NCBI GenBank assembly: GCA_017548445.1
Contig: JAFYZZ010000027.1
Coordinates: forward strand, 1 to 64,000
DNA: 64,000 nt
Reading direction: 5' to 3'
Origin: Bacteroidales bacterium
GTDB taxonomy: Bacteria > Bacteroidota > Bacteroidia > Bacteroidales > UBA932
A model generated the notes under the pieces. It searched no databases and was not told the DNA's origin. It saw only the letters and a list, made by a program, of their open reading frames with translations. Below are positions 31,523-40,388 of this stretch, one piece after another (positions within the stretch are counted from its first letter, which is position 1; each line of letters starts with the position of its first letter). The position numbers were made by a program, and so were the translations under genes.

Positions 31523-33418
31523 TTACTGCAGCAGCTTCTCGCTGCGCGCGATGAAGTCCGCCAGGGCCTTGCCTTTCAGCATTCCGTTGCCCAGCAGGGC
31601 GAGGTCCACCACCTGATGCAGCAGTTCGCTGTCCTTGGCAAAGTCAGCCGCCGAAACCTCGGCGGCTTCTTTCTTGCCGCCCCAGATCTTCGCGATCAGC
31701 GGGTTCTCCATATTCACGAGGATATTGTAGGCTTCCGGCATCGAGCCGTAGAAGTTCATCCCCCCGCCCAGGGCGCTCATCTCACGGTAGCGGCGCATAA
31801 ACTCGCTTTGGGTGATAAGCACCGGCGCAGCGGTCTCGCCAAGGTTCTGCGCGTCCACCAGGTAGTCGTTGCCCTCGGGCAGGACGGCCTTGAAAAGCTC
31901 GTCCAGTACCTTCTTGTCGTCTTCGCTCATCTCCGGCTTTACCTTCTCCTCCTTGGGGATGAGGTTGTCCACGGAGTCGCTGTCCACGCGGGCGAAGCGG
32001 GTATGCTCCACCTTGGCCTCCAGCAGGTTCACGAAGTGGCTGTCCAGTTCGCAGTCCATCAGCAGGACGTCGTAGCCCCGGTTCTTCGCGGCCTCGATCC
32101 ACCCGTACTGCTCGGCGGGCTTGGTGGCGTACAGGTACACCACGGTCTTGTCCTTGTCGGTCTGCGCCGGCTCGATGGCGGTGCGGTAGTCGTCCAGGCT
32201 GAAATACTTGCCGTCGGTGTTCTTCAGCAGGGCGAACTTGAGGGCGCGCTCGCAGAACTTCTCGTCCGAGAGCATCCCGTACTCGATGAAGAGTTTGATG
32301 TTGTCCCACTTCTGCTCGAACTGTTCGCGCTGCTCCTTGAAGATTTCTTCCAGGCGGTCGGCCACCTTCTTGGTGATATAGGTGCTGATCTTCTTGACGT
32401 TGGCGTCGCTCTGCAGGTAGCTGCGGCTCACATTCAGCGGGATGTCCGGCGAATCGATCACGCCGTGCAGCAGGGTCAGGAAGTCCGGCACGATGTTGTC
32501 CACGTGGTCCGTGACGAACATCTGGTTGCAGTAGAGCTGGATCTTGTTCTTGTCGATGGCCATCCGCTCCTTGATCTTCGGGAAGTACAGCACGCCGGTG
32601 AGGGTGAAGGGGTAATCGACGTTCAGGTGGATCCAGAACATCGGCTCCTCCTCCATCGGGTAGAGCTCCTTGTAGAATTTGAGGTAATCCTCATCCTTCA
32701 GTTCGGACGGGGCCTTGGTCCAGATGGGTTCGATGCCGTTGATGACGTTGTCCTCGTCGGTCTCCACGCTCTTGCCGTCCTTCCATTCGGTCTTCTTGCC
32801 GAACACCACCGGCACGGGCATAAACTTGCAGTACTTGCCGAGCAGCTGCGAGATGCGGCCCTTCTGGGCGAACTCCTCGGAGTCGTCGTCGAGGTAAAGG
32901 GTGATCTCGGTACCGCGGTCTTCCTTCTTGCCTTCCGTCATCGAGTACTCCGGCGAGCCGTCGCAGGACCAGCGGACCGGCTTGGCGCCTTCCTGCCAGC
33001 TGAGGGTGTCGATGGTGACCTTCTTGCTGACCATAAAGGCCGAGTAGAAGCCCAGACCGAAGTGGCCGATGATGGAGTTGATCTGGTCCTTGTATTTCTC
33101 AAGGAACTCGCCGGCCGAGGAGAAAGCGATCTGGTTGATGTAGCGGTCCACCTCGTCTTCGGTCATACCGATGCCGCGGTCGACGATCTTGAGGGTCTTT
33201 TTCTTCTCGTCCAGCTCGACGCTGACTTTCAGTTCGCCGAGTTCGCCCTTGAAGTCGCCGCTGGAGGCGAGGGCCTGGAGCTTGCGGGTGGCGTCGACGG
33301 CGTTGGCGACGAGTTCGCGCAGGAAGATTTCGTGGTCGGAATAGAGGAACTGCTTGATTACCGGGAAGATGTTCTCGGTGGTCACGCCGATTTTGCCTTT
33401 TAGAGTCTTGGTTGCCAT
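31523..33418 (-). CDS. htpG: Molecular chaperone HtpG (Hsp90)
   Basis: This 631-residue cytosolic ATP-dependent chaperone has the GHKL ATPase motifs: ELVANAVDATRKL at about residue 35, DRGIGMTEDEVDRYINQIA and GHFGLGFYSAFMVSKKV. The middle-domain text VDYPFTLTGVLYFPKI and DNIVPDFLTLLHGVIDSPDI follows, and the closing dimerisation region has ALLGNGMLKGKALADFI. Length and order are normal for bacterial Hsp90. No TAnnTTTG box is seen directly upstream; instead a long inverted-repeat element lies between 33439 and 33560, so expression control is unclear. Confidence 0.97.
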   Translation of the reverse strand: MATKTLKGKIGVTTENIFPVIKQFLYSDHEIFLRELVANAVDATRKLQALASSGDFKGELGELKVSVELDEKKKTLKIVDRGIGMTEDEVDRYINQIAFSSAGEFLEKYKDQINSIIGHFGLGFYSAFMVSKKVTIDTLSWQEGAKPVRWSCDGSPEYSMTEGKKEDRGTEITLYLDDDSEEFAQKGRISQLLGKYCKFMPVPVVFGKKTEWKDGKSVETDEDNVINGIEPIWTKAPSELKDEDYLKFYKELYPMEEEPMFWIHLNVDYPFTLTGVLYFPKIKERMAIDKNKIQLYCNQMFVTDHVDNIVPDFLTLLHGVIDSPDIPLNVSRSYLQSDANVKKISTYITKKVADRLEEIFKEQREQFEQKWDNIKLFIEYGMLSDEKFCERALKFALLKNTDGKYFSLDDYRTAIEPAQTDKDKTVVYLYATKPAEQYGWIEAAKNRGYDVLLMDCELDSHFVNLLEAKVEHTRFARVDSDSVDNLIPKEEKVKPEMSEDDKKVLDELFKAVLPEGNDYLVDAQNLGETAAPVLITQSEFMRRYREMSALGGGMNFYGSMPEAYNILVNMENPLIAKIWGGKKEAAEVSAADFAKDSELLHQVVDLALLGNGMLKGKALADFIARSEKLLQ

Positions 33419-33438
33419 ATTGTTGCTTTTATTTATCG

Positions 33439-33560
33439 TCTACTGGCAGTGCCGCCTGCAAAACCGTAGCCGCCCGTGGCTCGTGAACGGGGGGACCGCA
33501 AGCGAAGCGACGCGGTGGGATGAGCGAAGCGAAGTTTTGCAGGCGGCAGCTGCCAGTAGA
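33439..33560. repeat. Long imperfect inverted-repeat element between htpG and the OMP gene
   Basis: The arms TCTACTGGCAG-TGCCGCCTGCAAAAC (33439-33464) and their complement at 33534-33560 match over 26 bases with one bulged base. The 69-base spacer is rich in GCGAAGCGA repeats. The 15-mer TGAGCGAAGCGAAGT also occurs, inverted, in the insert of the MBOAT gene. It could be a REP- or MITE-like element, or a large terminator stem for the upstream outer-membrane gene. Confidence 0.8.
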
Positions 33561-33590
33561 TAAAACAAATGGCGTTCCAATGACAAATTG

Positions 33591-36488
33591 TCACCACCGT
33601 CCCCGGTTCCCGCCGCCGTTCCAATTGCCACCCCGGTTTCCGTTCCAATTGCCATTCCGGTTGCCGTTCCCGTTTCCGCCGCCGTTTCCGCCACCGTTTC
33701 CGCCACCCATCGAATTGAATCGGTAGGCAAACGTGAAGAAGATGTAGCGGCCGAAGTTGTGCGTCCAGCTGTACCGGACGAAGTCGGACCCCATCGAGGT
33801 GGAGAAACCCGTGTTCTGGTTGAAGATGTCGTTGGCGCTGACGGCTATGTCGAAGTTGTTGCGGGGGCCGAAGCGGGCGCCGATGTTGAGGTTGAGGATA
33901 TTGTCGTTGATCTGCGCATAGGTGAGGCCCTGGGTGAAGACCTTGTTGTAGTTGCCTCCGGCGTACAGGTGCTTCAGGATATTGTTGATTTCGAAGCCGA
34001 CCGTCAGCCTCTCGGTAAAGTAGCTCACGTCGTCCTTCTCGGAATTGGACGAATGGATGTACGAACCCGTGCCGCGGACGTTCAGGCGGAGGTTCCGCGA
34101 GAAATTGGTGTTCATCGCCAGCGTGAGCGTGGGCCTGTAGTTCGCCGTGACGGTCAGCTTGTCGTTCACATAGGAGGGCGAGTTGTCCCAGTTCATCGAC
34201 ACGACGGTCCTGAGGATGCTGTTGATCTTCTTCAGCTGGCTCTCGAGTTCGGCGTTCGCCGATGCGCTGTAGCTGTGGGCCACGTTCTCGTAGGTGCTGA
34301 GGGTGGACTGAGCCGGCATCGTATAGTCGTAGTCGGGCAGGTAGGTGGCCGTGGCGTAATAGATGCGGCGGTTCACGATGACGTCGTTGTTGACCCGGAA
34401 ATTGGCGGAGAACGAGAACGACGAGAAGTTGCGTGCCGCACGCCGGCGGTTCTCGCTGGCGGCGAGGGTCGCACGGGCCTCTTTCCCAAGCACCGTGCTG
34501 TACGAGAACGAGAAGGCGTGCGAGACGCTCTGCCTCAGGGAAGGGTTGCCCGCGGAGACCGAATAGAGGTTGGAGTTGTCCAGACGCGGGCGGACCTGCT
34601 CGAGCGAGGGAACCGAATTGGAGGCCGTGTAATTGAACATCCAGTCGTCCACCATCTTGTCCGTCCCGAAGCGGATGCGGCCGGTCCAGGCGTTGAAAGG
34701 CTTCACGTAGCAGCTCTCTTCCGGGAAGTAATCCACGCGACCCAGCCGGGTGGAACCGTATCCGACGGTCACCCGCAGGTTGGCCTGCAGCTTTTCGAAA
34801 TACTGCCTGTAGGTTAGGGTTCCGGACTGGACGCGGTTGTCGTGCGTGAGATGCTCCGTGTTCACGCTGTCGGTCCGCACGGCATAGGGGTCCGTCATAT
34901 CCATCGCAATCCGTTCGCTGACCCGGTGGGTGTCCGTGAACCCGTACCCGAGTTCCAGGCTGTGGCGGTTGGAAAAGCGGTAGGTGATGCTCGGGGTGAA
35001 GCCGTAGCTCCGGTTTCCGCCGGAGGAATCGATGTCCAGCACCTTCACGGCGATGGTGGACGTGGTGGTATCGACCTTGGCCGAGAAGCCGTCGTTGCTC
35101 CCGCTGCTGAAATTGGCGCCCAGACCAAGGTACAGTTTGCCGGCTATGCCCTTGTTGAAATTGAAATTGCTGCTGAAGGACTGGCTCCTGGTGTCAGAGA
35201 CCGTGCTGGACGAAGTTCCCTGCCTGGGCAGCTGGTCCTGGTAGTTGTAGTTGCTGCTCAGGGAACGGGTGTGGCCGTCGGTGATGCTGTAGTTGGCGGT
35301 CAGTCGGATGGTGCCGTCCTTGAGGCTCTTGCGGCCGTTCAGCGAGAACCGGTGCACGCCGCTGGTCTGATCCGAATGGGAGGAGTTCAAGGATTCCCGG
35401 AAGTCGTATGCGGCCGTGGGGAAATAGGTCTGCTGCGAACGGGATTCATTCACGGTGTAGTTGTTCGTATAGGAATAGCTTCCTCCGATGCTGGCCAGGA
35501 CGAAATTCCGGGCCTCCTTGCTCATCCAGCGCCGGGTCACGCCCGCCGACACGCTGATGGCCCTGAGGTCGGCCGCGCCGCCGCTTCTCGCGTTCCGGAA
35601 CGCGTTGCCGCGGCGCCTGGCGGATGCGTCGTTGATATTGTTGATGTTGAAGCTCAGGTCGGCCTGCAGGCTTTCCGAAGAAAGGTTCAGCGAGCCGCCG
35701 GCCGTATAACGGAACTTGTGATAAAGGCTGTCCGTGTCGAAGCCCGCGCCGGTGAGGAAATTCCCGTTCAGCACCATCTTGGGCTTGTTTTTGGTCTCTA
35801 TGTCGATGACCCGCTGCTTCTCCTCGTTGAGGCTCACCACGTGGTTGGGATCCTTGTTGGCGTACTCGGTAAAGGACTTGATAGCGGCCACCTCTTCTGC
35901 CGGGAGCTGCTCCAGGGCGCGCATCGGGTCGTCGCTGAACAGCAGCGCGCCGTCGATATAAACGGTGGCGAGTTCCTCGTCGAGGATGGAAACGCCGTCG
36001 TCGCTGACCTTGACTCCCGGCATCTGCTCCAGCAGGTCGATGGCCATCTCTCCCTTGTTGTACTTGACCGCGTTGGGATTGAACACGAGGGTGTCCTCCT
36101 TGACCGACAGCACGGTGGCCGTCTCGGTCAGGACGGCTTCCGCGAGCATAATGTCGGACGGACGGAGTTCGACGATGATCTTGTTCTCCCCCGCCTTCAC
36201 GTTCATAGAGCGGCGCATCTCCTCATAGCCCAACAGGCTGATGGTGACGTCCGCCCGACCTGCGGGAACGTTTCGGATGGTGAAGGTGCCCTTGTCGCCG
36301 ACGACGGCGTACAAGGTATCTTTCCGTACTTCAGGAACGACGATGACCACGGCTCCCGTGCCGGGAGATTCTTCTTCATCTTCGTTTTCGGGGAGGAGCG
36401 TGACGGTTCCCGTAACTGTTCCGCGCTGTTGCGCAAAGGCAGAAAAGGATAACAGGAGCACCGCGAGCAGGAGGGCGATCTTCTTCAT
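33591..36488 (-). CDS. Outer-membrane beta-barrel protein with CarboxypepD_reg-like domain and Gly/Asn/Arg-rich tail
   Basis: The 965-residue protein has a signal peptide (to FAQQ) and a carboxypeptidase-regulatory-like beta domain (GTFTIRNVPAGRADVTISLL, about residues 65-90). A plug-like part with LLEQMPGVKVSDDGVSIL and ATVYIDGALLFSDDP follows, then a long barrel with alternating aromatic strands (for example TIRLTANYSITDG and GKLYLGLGANFSSG). This is the architecture of the TonB-receptor-like outer membrane protein family common in Bacteroidota, which lacks a clear TonB box. After the last strand (YIFFTFAYRF) come about 40 residues almost only of Gly, Asn and Arg with a few Trp, so the barrel's terminal aromatic is not at the C-terminus. 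The function is unknown; the gene has its own promoter. Confidence 0.85.
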   Translation of the reverse strand: MKKIALLLAVLLLSFSAFAQQRGTVTGTVTLLPENEDEEESPGTGAVVIVVPEVRKDTLYAVVGDKGTFTIRNVPAGRADVTISLLGYEEMRRSMNVKAGENKIIVELRPSDIMLAEAVLTETATVLSVKEDTLVFNPNAVKYNKGEMAIDLLEQMPGVKVSDDGVSILDEELATVYIDGALLFSDDPMRALEQLPAEEVAAIKSFTEYANKDPNHVVSLNEEKQRVIDIETKNKPKMVLNGNFLTGAGFDTDSLYHKFRYTAGGSLNLSSESLQADLSFNINNINDASARRRGNAFRNARSGGAADLRAISVSAGVTRRWMSKEARNFVLASIGGSYSYTNNYTVNESRSQQTYFPTAAYDFRESLNSSHSDQTSGVHRFSLNGRKSLKDGTIRLTANYSITDGHTRSLSSNYNYQDQLPRQGTSSSTVSDTRSQSFSSNFNFNKGIAGKLYLGLGANFSSGSNDGFSAKVDTTTSTIAVKVLDIDSSGGNRSYGFTPSITYRFSNRHSLELGYGFTDTHRVSERIAMDMTDPYAVRTDSVNTEHLTHDNRVQSGTLTYRQYFEKLQANLRVTVGYGSTRLGRVDYFPEESCYVKPFNAWTGRIRFGTDKMVDDWMFNYTASNSVPSLEQVRPRLDNSNLYSVSAGNPSLRQSVSHAFSFSYSTVLGKEARATLAASENRRRAARNFSSFSFSANFRVNNDVIVNRRIYYATATYLPDYDYTMPAQSTLSTYENVAHSYSASANAELESQLKKINSILRTVVSMNWDNSPSYVNDKLTVTANYRPTLTLAMNTNFSRNLRLNVRGTGSYIHSSNSEKDDVSYFTERLTVGFEINNILKHLYAGGNYNKVFTQGLTYAQINDNILNLNIGARFGPRNNFDIAVSANDIFNQNTGFSTSMGSDFVRYSWTHNFGRYIFFTFAYRFNSMGGGNGGGNGGGNGNGNRNGNWNGNRGGNWNGGGNRGRW

Positions 36489-36520
36489 TGGTCAATAATT
36501 GGTTTTGGCGCACTTATATG

Positions 36521-36528
36521 CAAAAATA
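36521..36528 (-). promoter_or_regulatory. -7 box TATTTTTG for the OMP gene, shared with a terminator T run
   Basis: It is a perfect TAnnTTTG on the minus strand, 32 bases before the ATG at 36488. Its T run is also the tail of the hairpin at 36526-36555. Confidence 0.6.
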
Positions 36529-36558
36529 GGGCCCCGTACAACGCCGGGGCCCTATTTT
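36522..36558. terminator. Bidirectional-type terminator after the second acyl-CoA ligase gene
   Basis: Perfect 11-bp arms ATAGGGCCCCG (36526-36536) and CGGGGCCCTAT (36545-36555) have T runs on both sides. For the leftward ligase gene the T run is 36522-36526, which also forms part of the next gene's -7 box. Confidence 0.85.
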
Positions 36559-36575
36559 AAACGAAAACCTGCAGA

Positions 36576-38222
36576 TTATTTGTACAGGAAGCGCTTGATG
36601 CTCATCTTCGGGGTCTTCTCGAAGGGGACGAGCACAGTCTCGACCTTGGCGATCTGGCTGTAGGCAGGCAGCTGGCGGTTGGCGCCGACACGGATTTTCT
36701 CCGGGAGGTCGGACACGGCCTCGTCGTCCAGCTTGGCGTTCTTGATGCCGTCCTTGTCCAGATACACCAGGGCGACGATCTTGCCCGCGCGGTCCACCAC
36801 GACCGACTCGCTCACGAACGGCTGGTTGTTCACGATGGCCTCGAGTTCCTCGGGATAGACGTTCTGGCCGTTGGCGGTGAGGATCATACTCTTGGAGCGG
36901 CCCTTGATGAAGATGTTGCCGTCCTTGTCCATAATGCCCAGGTCGCCGGTGCGCAGGAAGCCGTCCTCGGTGAAGGCGTTGGCGGAAGCCTCCGGGTTCT
37001 TGAAGTAGCCGATGGTGATGTTCTCGCCCTTGGCCTGGATCTCGCCGGCGATGTGCTGGGGATCCTCGGAGTCGATGCGCACGACGGCACAGTCGACAGG
37101 CTTGCCGCAGGAGCCCGGGACGTACTTGGTCCAGTGCTCATAAGCCAGCAGCGGGCAGGCCTCGGTCATACCGTAGCCCACGAGGTAAGGGAACTTGATC
37201 TTCTTGAAGATCTTCTCGACTTCCGGATTCAGGGCGGCGCCGCCCATAATGAACTCCTGCACGTTGCCGCCGAAGGCCTGCACCAGGCCATCCTTGATCT
37301 TCTTGTAGATGATCCGGTTCACACCGGGGACCTTCAGCAGGAACTTCACGGCGGGCTTGTCGATGGTGGGCTTGATCTTGGACTTGTAAATCTTCTCCAT
37401 CACGAGGGGAACCGTGATGAGCAGGTAGGGCTTCACGTCGGCGAAGGCCTTCAGCAGGGTGGCCGGGGTCGGGGCCTTGCCCAGCCAGTAGATGGCCGTG
37501 CCGTTGCAGAGCGGGTAGATGAACTCGATCACGAGGCCGTACATATGGGCCATCGGGAGCATCGAGACCATCTTGTCGCCCGCGGGGACGTTGCGCTGGC
37601 TGAAGTCCACGTTCGCGCTGAAGTTGCGGTAGGTCAGCATCACGCCCTTGGGATCGCCGGTGGAGCCGGAGGTGTAGTTGATGGTGGACAGGTTGTCCCA
37701 GTTGTCGGTGGGGAACACCACGTCGCCGGGACCGAAGCCGTCGGGCCATTTGGCGGCGAACAGGGCGTCCATCTCGCCGTAAGCGGCGGCAACCTTGTCG
37801 GAGGCGGCGTAGAGGAGTTTCCAGGTGTCGATGTCCACGACGAAACGGACGTCCGGCATCTTGGCGACGTCCATCTGTTTGAACTTGTCCTCGTTGGTGA
37901 AGAGGGCGATGCTCTCGGAATGGTTCACCAGGAAGCAGGCGCTGTCGGCGGTAAAGTCTGCCAGCAGCGGCACGATCACGGTCTCATACGTGTTGACGGC
38001 GAGGTAGGACATACCCCAGCGGGCGCCGTTGCGGGCCCAGAGGGCGATCTTTTCGCCTTTCTTGATGCCGAGTTTTTCGAAGACGAGGTGGAATTTCTCG
38101 ATCTGAGTGGCCATCTGGCCGTAGGTGAAAGACTCGCCGCCGATGCTGTTGAGGGCGGCCTTGTCCCAGAATTTGCGCGTCGCATTCTGCAGGCGCTCCA
38201 GGTAGTGCGGATATTTTTCCAT
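36576..38222 (-). CDS. Long-chain acyl-CoA synthetase-like AMP ligase
   Basis: This 548-residue ANL-superfamily enzyme has TINYTSGSTGDPKGVMLTYR, GYGMTEACPLLAYEHW, FLRTGDLGIMDKDGNIFIKG and a C-terminal catalytic Lys in FEKTPKMSIKRFLYK. It activates fatty acids with ATP. It is a paralogue of the ligase at 17547-19202 with the same length and motif wording, but stands alone between its own promoter (38255-38262) and a terminator. It may be the general fatty-acyl-CoA ligase, while the other copy is dedicated to the fatty-acid-like module. Confidence 0.9.
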   Translation of the reverse strand: MEKYPHYLERLQNATRKFWDKAALNSIGGESFTYGQMATQIEKFHLVFEKLGIKKGEKIALWARNGARWGMSYLAVNTYETVIVPLLADFTADSACFLVNHSESIALFTNEDKFKQMDVAKMPDVRFVVDIDTWKLLYAASDKVAAAYGEMDALFAAKWPDGFGPGDVVFPTDNWDNLSTINYTSGSTGDPKGVMLTYRNFSANVDFSQRNVPAGDKMVSMLPMAHMYGLVIEFIYPLCNGTAIYWLGKAPTPATLLKAFADVKPYLLITVPLVMEKIYKSKIKPTIDKPAVKFLLKVPGVNRIIYKKIKDGLVQAFGGNVQEFIMGGAALNPEVEKIFKKIKFPYLVGYGMTEACPLLAYEHWTKYVPGSCGKPVDCAVVRIDSEDPQHIAGEIQAKGENITIGYFKNPEASANAFTEDGFLRTGDLGIMDKDGNIFIKGRSKSMILTANGQNVYPEELEAIVNNQPFVSESVVVDRAGKIVALVYLDKDGIKNAKLDDEAVSDLPEKIRVGANRQLPAYSQIAKVETVLVPFEKTPKMSIKRFLYK

Positions 38223-38254
38223 TGTGATTGTAGTGGGTTTTCGGTTTTATCCCT

Positions 38255-38262
38255 CAAATTTA
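38255..38262 (-). promoter_or_regulatory. -7 box TAAATTTG for the second acyl-CoA ligase
   Basis: It is a perfect TAnnTTTG on the minus strand, 32 bases before the ATG at 38222. In the opposite direction GATATTTG at 38317-38324 may serve the HAD gene. Confidence 0.7.
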
Positions 38263-38352
38263 CTGCTCGAAGCGCTTTTTTGCAATCCTTCGCGTGCGTA
38301 TGTGGCGAATTATTCCGATATTTGGGGCGAAATCAATTCATTAGGGGTGAAA

Positions 38353-39189
38353 ATGGAAAGGAAAAAACCGATCGTCGCGCTGATCTACGATTTCGACGGC
38401 ACGCTCTCGCCGGGCAATATGCAGGAGTTCGGATTCATCCAGGCCGTCGGCAAGACGGCCGACGAGTTCTGGAAGATGAGCGACAGCATCGCCATCGGGC
38501 AGGACGCCTCCAACGTGCTGTCCTATATGAAACTGATGTTCGACGAAGCCCGGAAGAACGGCATCCCCCTGCGACGCGAGGAGTTCCGCCGCTTCGGGCA
38601 GGACATCGAGCTCTTCGAAGGGGTTCGGGAGTGGTTCCGCCTCGTGAACAATTACGGCCGGCGTCACGGTGTGCGCATCGAGCACTACATCAATTCCTCC
38701 GGGCTCAAGGAGATCATCGAAGGCAGCCCCATCGCCCACGAGTTCAAGCACGTCTTCGCCGGCACCTTCATCTACAACGCCGACGGCGAGGCGGAGTGGC
38801 CGGGCATCGCCGTGGACTACACCGCCAAGACGCAGTTCCTCTTCAAGATCAGCAAGGGCATCTTCAGCGCCCGCGACAACAAGCAGGTCAACGCCTCGAT
38901 GGCCGAGGACAAGAAGCGCATCCCCTTCACGCATATGATCTACTTCGGCGACGGCGACACCGACGTCCCCTGTATGAAGATCGTGGGGATGTTCGGAGGC
39001 CACTCCATCGCCGTCTATGATCCTGAGAACGAAAGGAAGAAGGCCACGGCCGCGAAGCTCAAGCGCCAGGGGCGCGTGGCGTTCGCCGTACCGGCCGTCT
39101 ACACGGCACAAAGCCCCGCCTTCCGCGTGGTCACGGCCATCATCGACAAAATAAAAGCCGACTCGGTGCTGAGCCGGCTCTCGAAATAA
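38353..39189 (+). CDS. HAD-superfamily phosphatase
   Basis: A 278-residue cytosolic protein with the HAD motifs in order: YDFDGTLSPGN (nucleophile Asp and general acid Asp, about residues 13-15), INSSGLKEII (motif II Ser), and YFGDGDTDVPCMKIVGMFGG (motif IV acidic pair). The helical cap between motifs I and II resembles phosphoserine-phosphatase-like subfamily I enzymes. A small-molecule phosphatase is likely; the substrate is not deducible. The ATG at 38353 is chosen because the codons before it are not HAD-like and a weak -7-like box (GATATTTG, 38317-38324) lies within them. A short gap separates its stop from the convergent lipoprotein gene. Confidence 0.85.
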   Translation: MERKKPIVALIYDFDGTLSPGNMQEFGFIQAVGKTADEFWKMSDSIAIGQDASNVLSYMKLMFDEARKNGIPLRREEFRRFGQDIELFEGVREWFRLVNNYGRRHGVRIEHYINSSGLKEIIEGSPIAHEFKHVFAGTFIYNADGEAEWPGIAVDYTAKTQFLFKISKGIFSARDNKQVNASMAEDKKRIPFTHMIYFGDGDTDVPCMKIVGMFGGHSIAVYDPENERKKATAAKLKRQGRVAFAVPAVYTAQSPAFRVVTAIIDKIKADSVLSRLSK

Positions 39190-39201
39190 GGAATCATTCC
39201 G

Positions 39202-40386
39202 TCATTCACCGGCTTGACCGGAGGATCCCACACAGGCGATGTGCGCCTCAGGCGCTTCCATTATGTTCCAGGACAGCACGGCGCCTGCGAACCCGTGGCG
39301 CAACACGGCTTCCAGCGATTCCTTCACATACTCCGGCGAAGTCTCCGCCACGCCTTCGCGGTAGTTGATTTCGATCCCAGGATACTTGGCGCACGGATAG
39401 GGCTCCATCGCCTTCAGCTGCGAGTCCAGGAACTCCAGGTCCATCTTGAAATCCGGATAGCCGGAGGCACCGGGGACGGACTCCCGAAGCAGTTCGTACT
39501 CGAAACCCATCCCGGCCGGGGCGTCCGTCATCCGGTACAGCATCGGTTTGATGAAGTCCGCGTGCTGTGCGAGGATCTCATAGTCCTGCCCCACGAAGGG
39601 CGCCATAAAGGGCGCGAACAGATCCATCCCGATCTCGAGTCCGCGGCTCCGGAGGCTGTCGGCGACGGCCGCCACGGCACCGCTGACGATATGTCCCTTG
39701 GCGCGGAAGAAGGCCGCGGCGATCGGGTCCTCGAAACGGAAACCGCCCGCAGGGTCATAGCCGCTGACGGACAGGAAGGAGTCGCCCTTCGCCAGCCAGG
39801 CTTCCCGCACCAGTTCCAGGTCGATCCCTTCTTCCGCGAAGCGTTCCTCGCATAGCGGACAGCCGCAGTTCAGCACGCCGCTGACCCCGCCCACGAAGGA
39901 CTGGGTGCGGATGCGGTCCAGGAACACCCCGTCGAAACGGCAGTCGCTGAAATACTGGTCATACACCTCGATGACGCCCTCGGCGTTCAGCGGGTCGGAG
40001 GGGCAGTTGAAGCGGAAGCCCTCCCCTTCCGTCAGGTCGTAGTTGGCCGGGATCTCACCCCAAAGGTCCACCGCGGGAGAACTGTCGCAAACTTCCTCTG
40101 TCTCGGCGAAGACCGGAAGCCAGAGCAGCATCTTGATCCGCTTGGAGCGCAGGTACTTCCCTACCTTCTTGTAAACATCCTTGTCCAGGCTCCAGCCGAT
40201 GATGACCTTCCGCACGGGAATCTCGCGGCGGACGGAGTCGATGCGGCCGATGATCTGCTCCGCGGTATATTGCGGCGCATTCCAGCTACCCAGCGACACC
40301 TGGACCACATAACCGGGCCCTGCCGGTTCCTTATGGCACGCGGCCAGAACCAGCAGGGCGGTTATCAGATATGCCAGTCTTTTCAA
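39202..40386 (-). CDS. Lipoprotein with probable TIM-barrel glycosidase-like fold, TTG start
   Basis: The 394-residue protein begins with TTG at 40386, two bases after the uraA stop, because the lipoprotein signal (LITALLVLAACHK) must start there and no ATG is near. The body looks like a hypothetical glycosyl hydrolase barrel: KVIIGWSLDKDVYKKVGKYL, IKMLLWLPVFAETEE, DGVFLDRIRTQSFVGGVS with candidate catalytic Asp, and a Cys-rich loop NCGCPLCEERF, also seen in some putative Bacteroidota glycosidases. FIKPMLYRMTDAPAGMGFEY and GAVLSWNIMEAPEAH complete the barrel. The exact family is not recognised. It is the last gene of the guaB operon by layout, probably coupled to uraA, though the functional link is not obvious. 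Confidence 0.7.
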   Translation of the reverse strand: MKRLAYLITALLVLAACHKEPAGPGYVVQVSLGSWNAPQYTAEQIIGRIDSVRREIPVRKVIIGWSLDKDVYKKVGKYLRSKRIKMLLWLPVFAETEEVCDSSPAVDLWGEIPANYDLTEGEGFRFNCPSDPLNAEGVIEVYDQYFSDCRFDGVFLDRIRTQSFVGGVSGVLNCGCPLCEERFAEEGIDLELVREAWLAKGDSFLSVSGYDPAGGFRFEDPIAAAFFRAKGHIVSGAVAAVADSLRSRGLEIGMDLFAPFMAPFVGQDYEILAQHADFIKPMLYRMTDAPAGMGFEYELLRESVPGASGYPDFKMDLEFLDSQLKAMEPYPCAKYPGIEINYREGVAETSPEYVKESLEAVLRHGFAGAVLSWNIMEAPEAHIACVGSSGQAGE

Positions 40387-40388
40387 GG

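Noticed and set aside
33570..33720. Microsatellite or intergenic repeat in a rightward reading
   Set aside because: The repetitive bases are the coding end of the outer-membrane gene (its Gly/Asn/Arg tail) on the minus strand, not a separate element.
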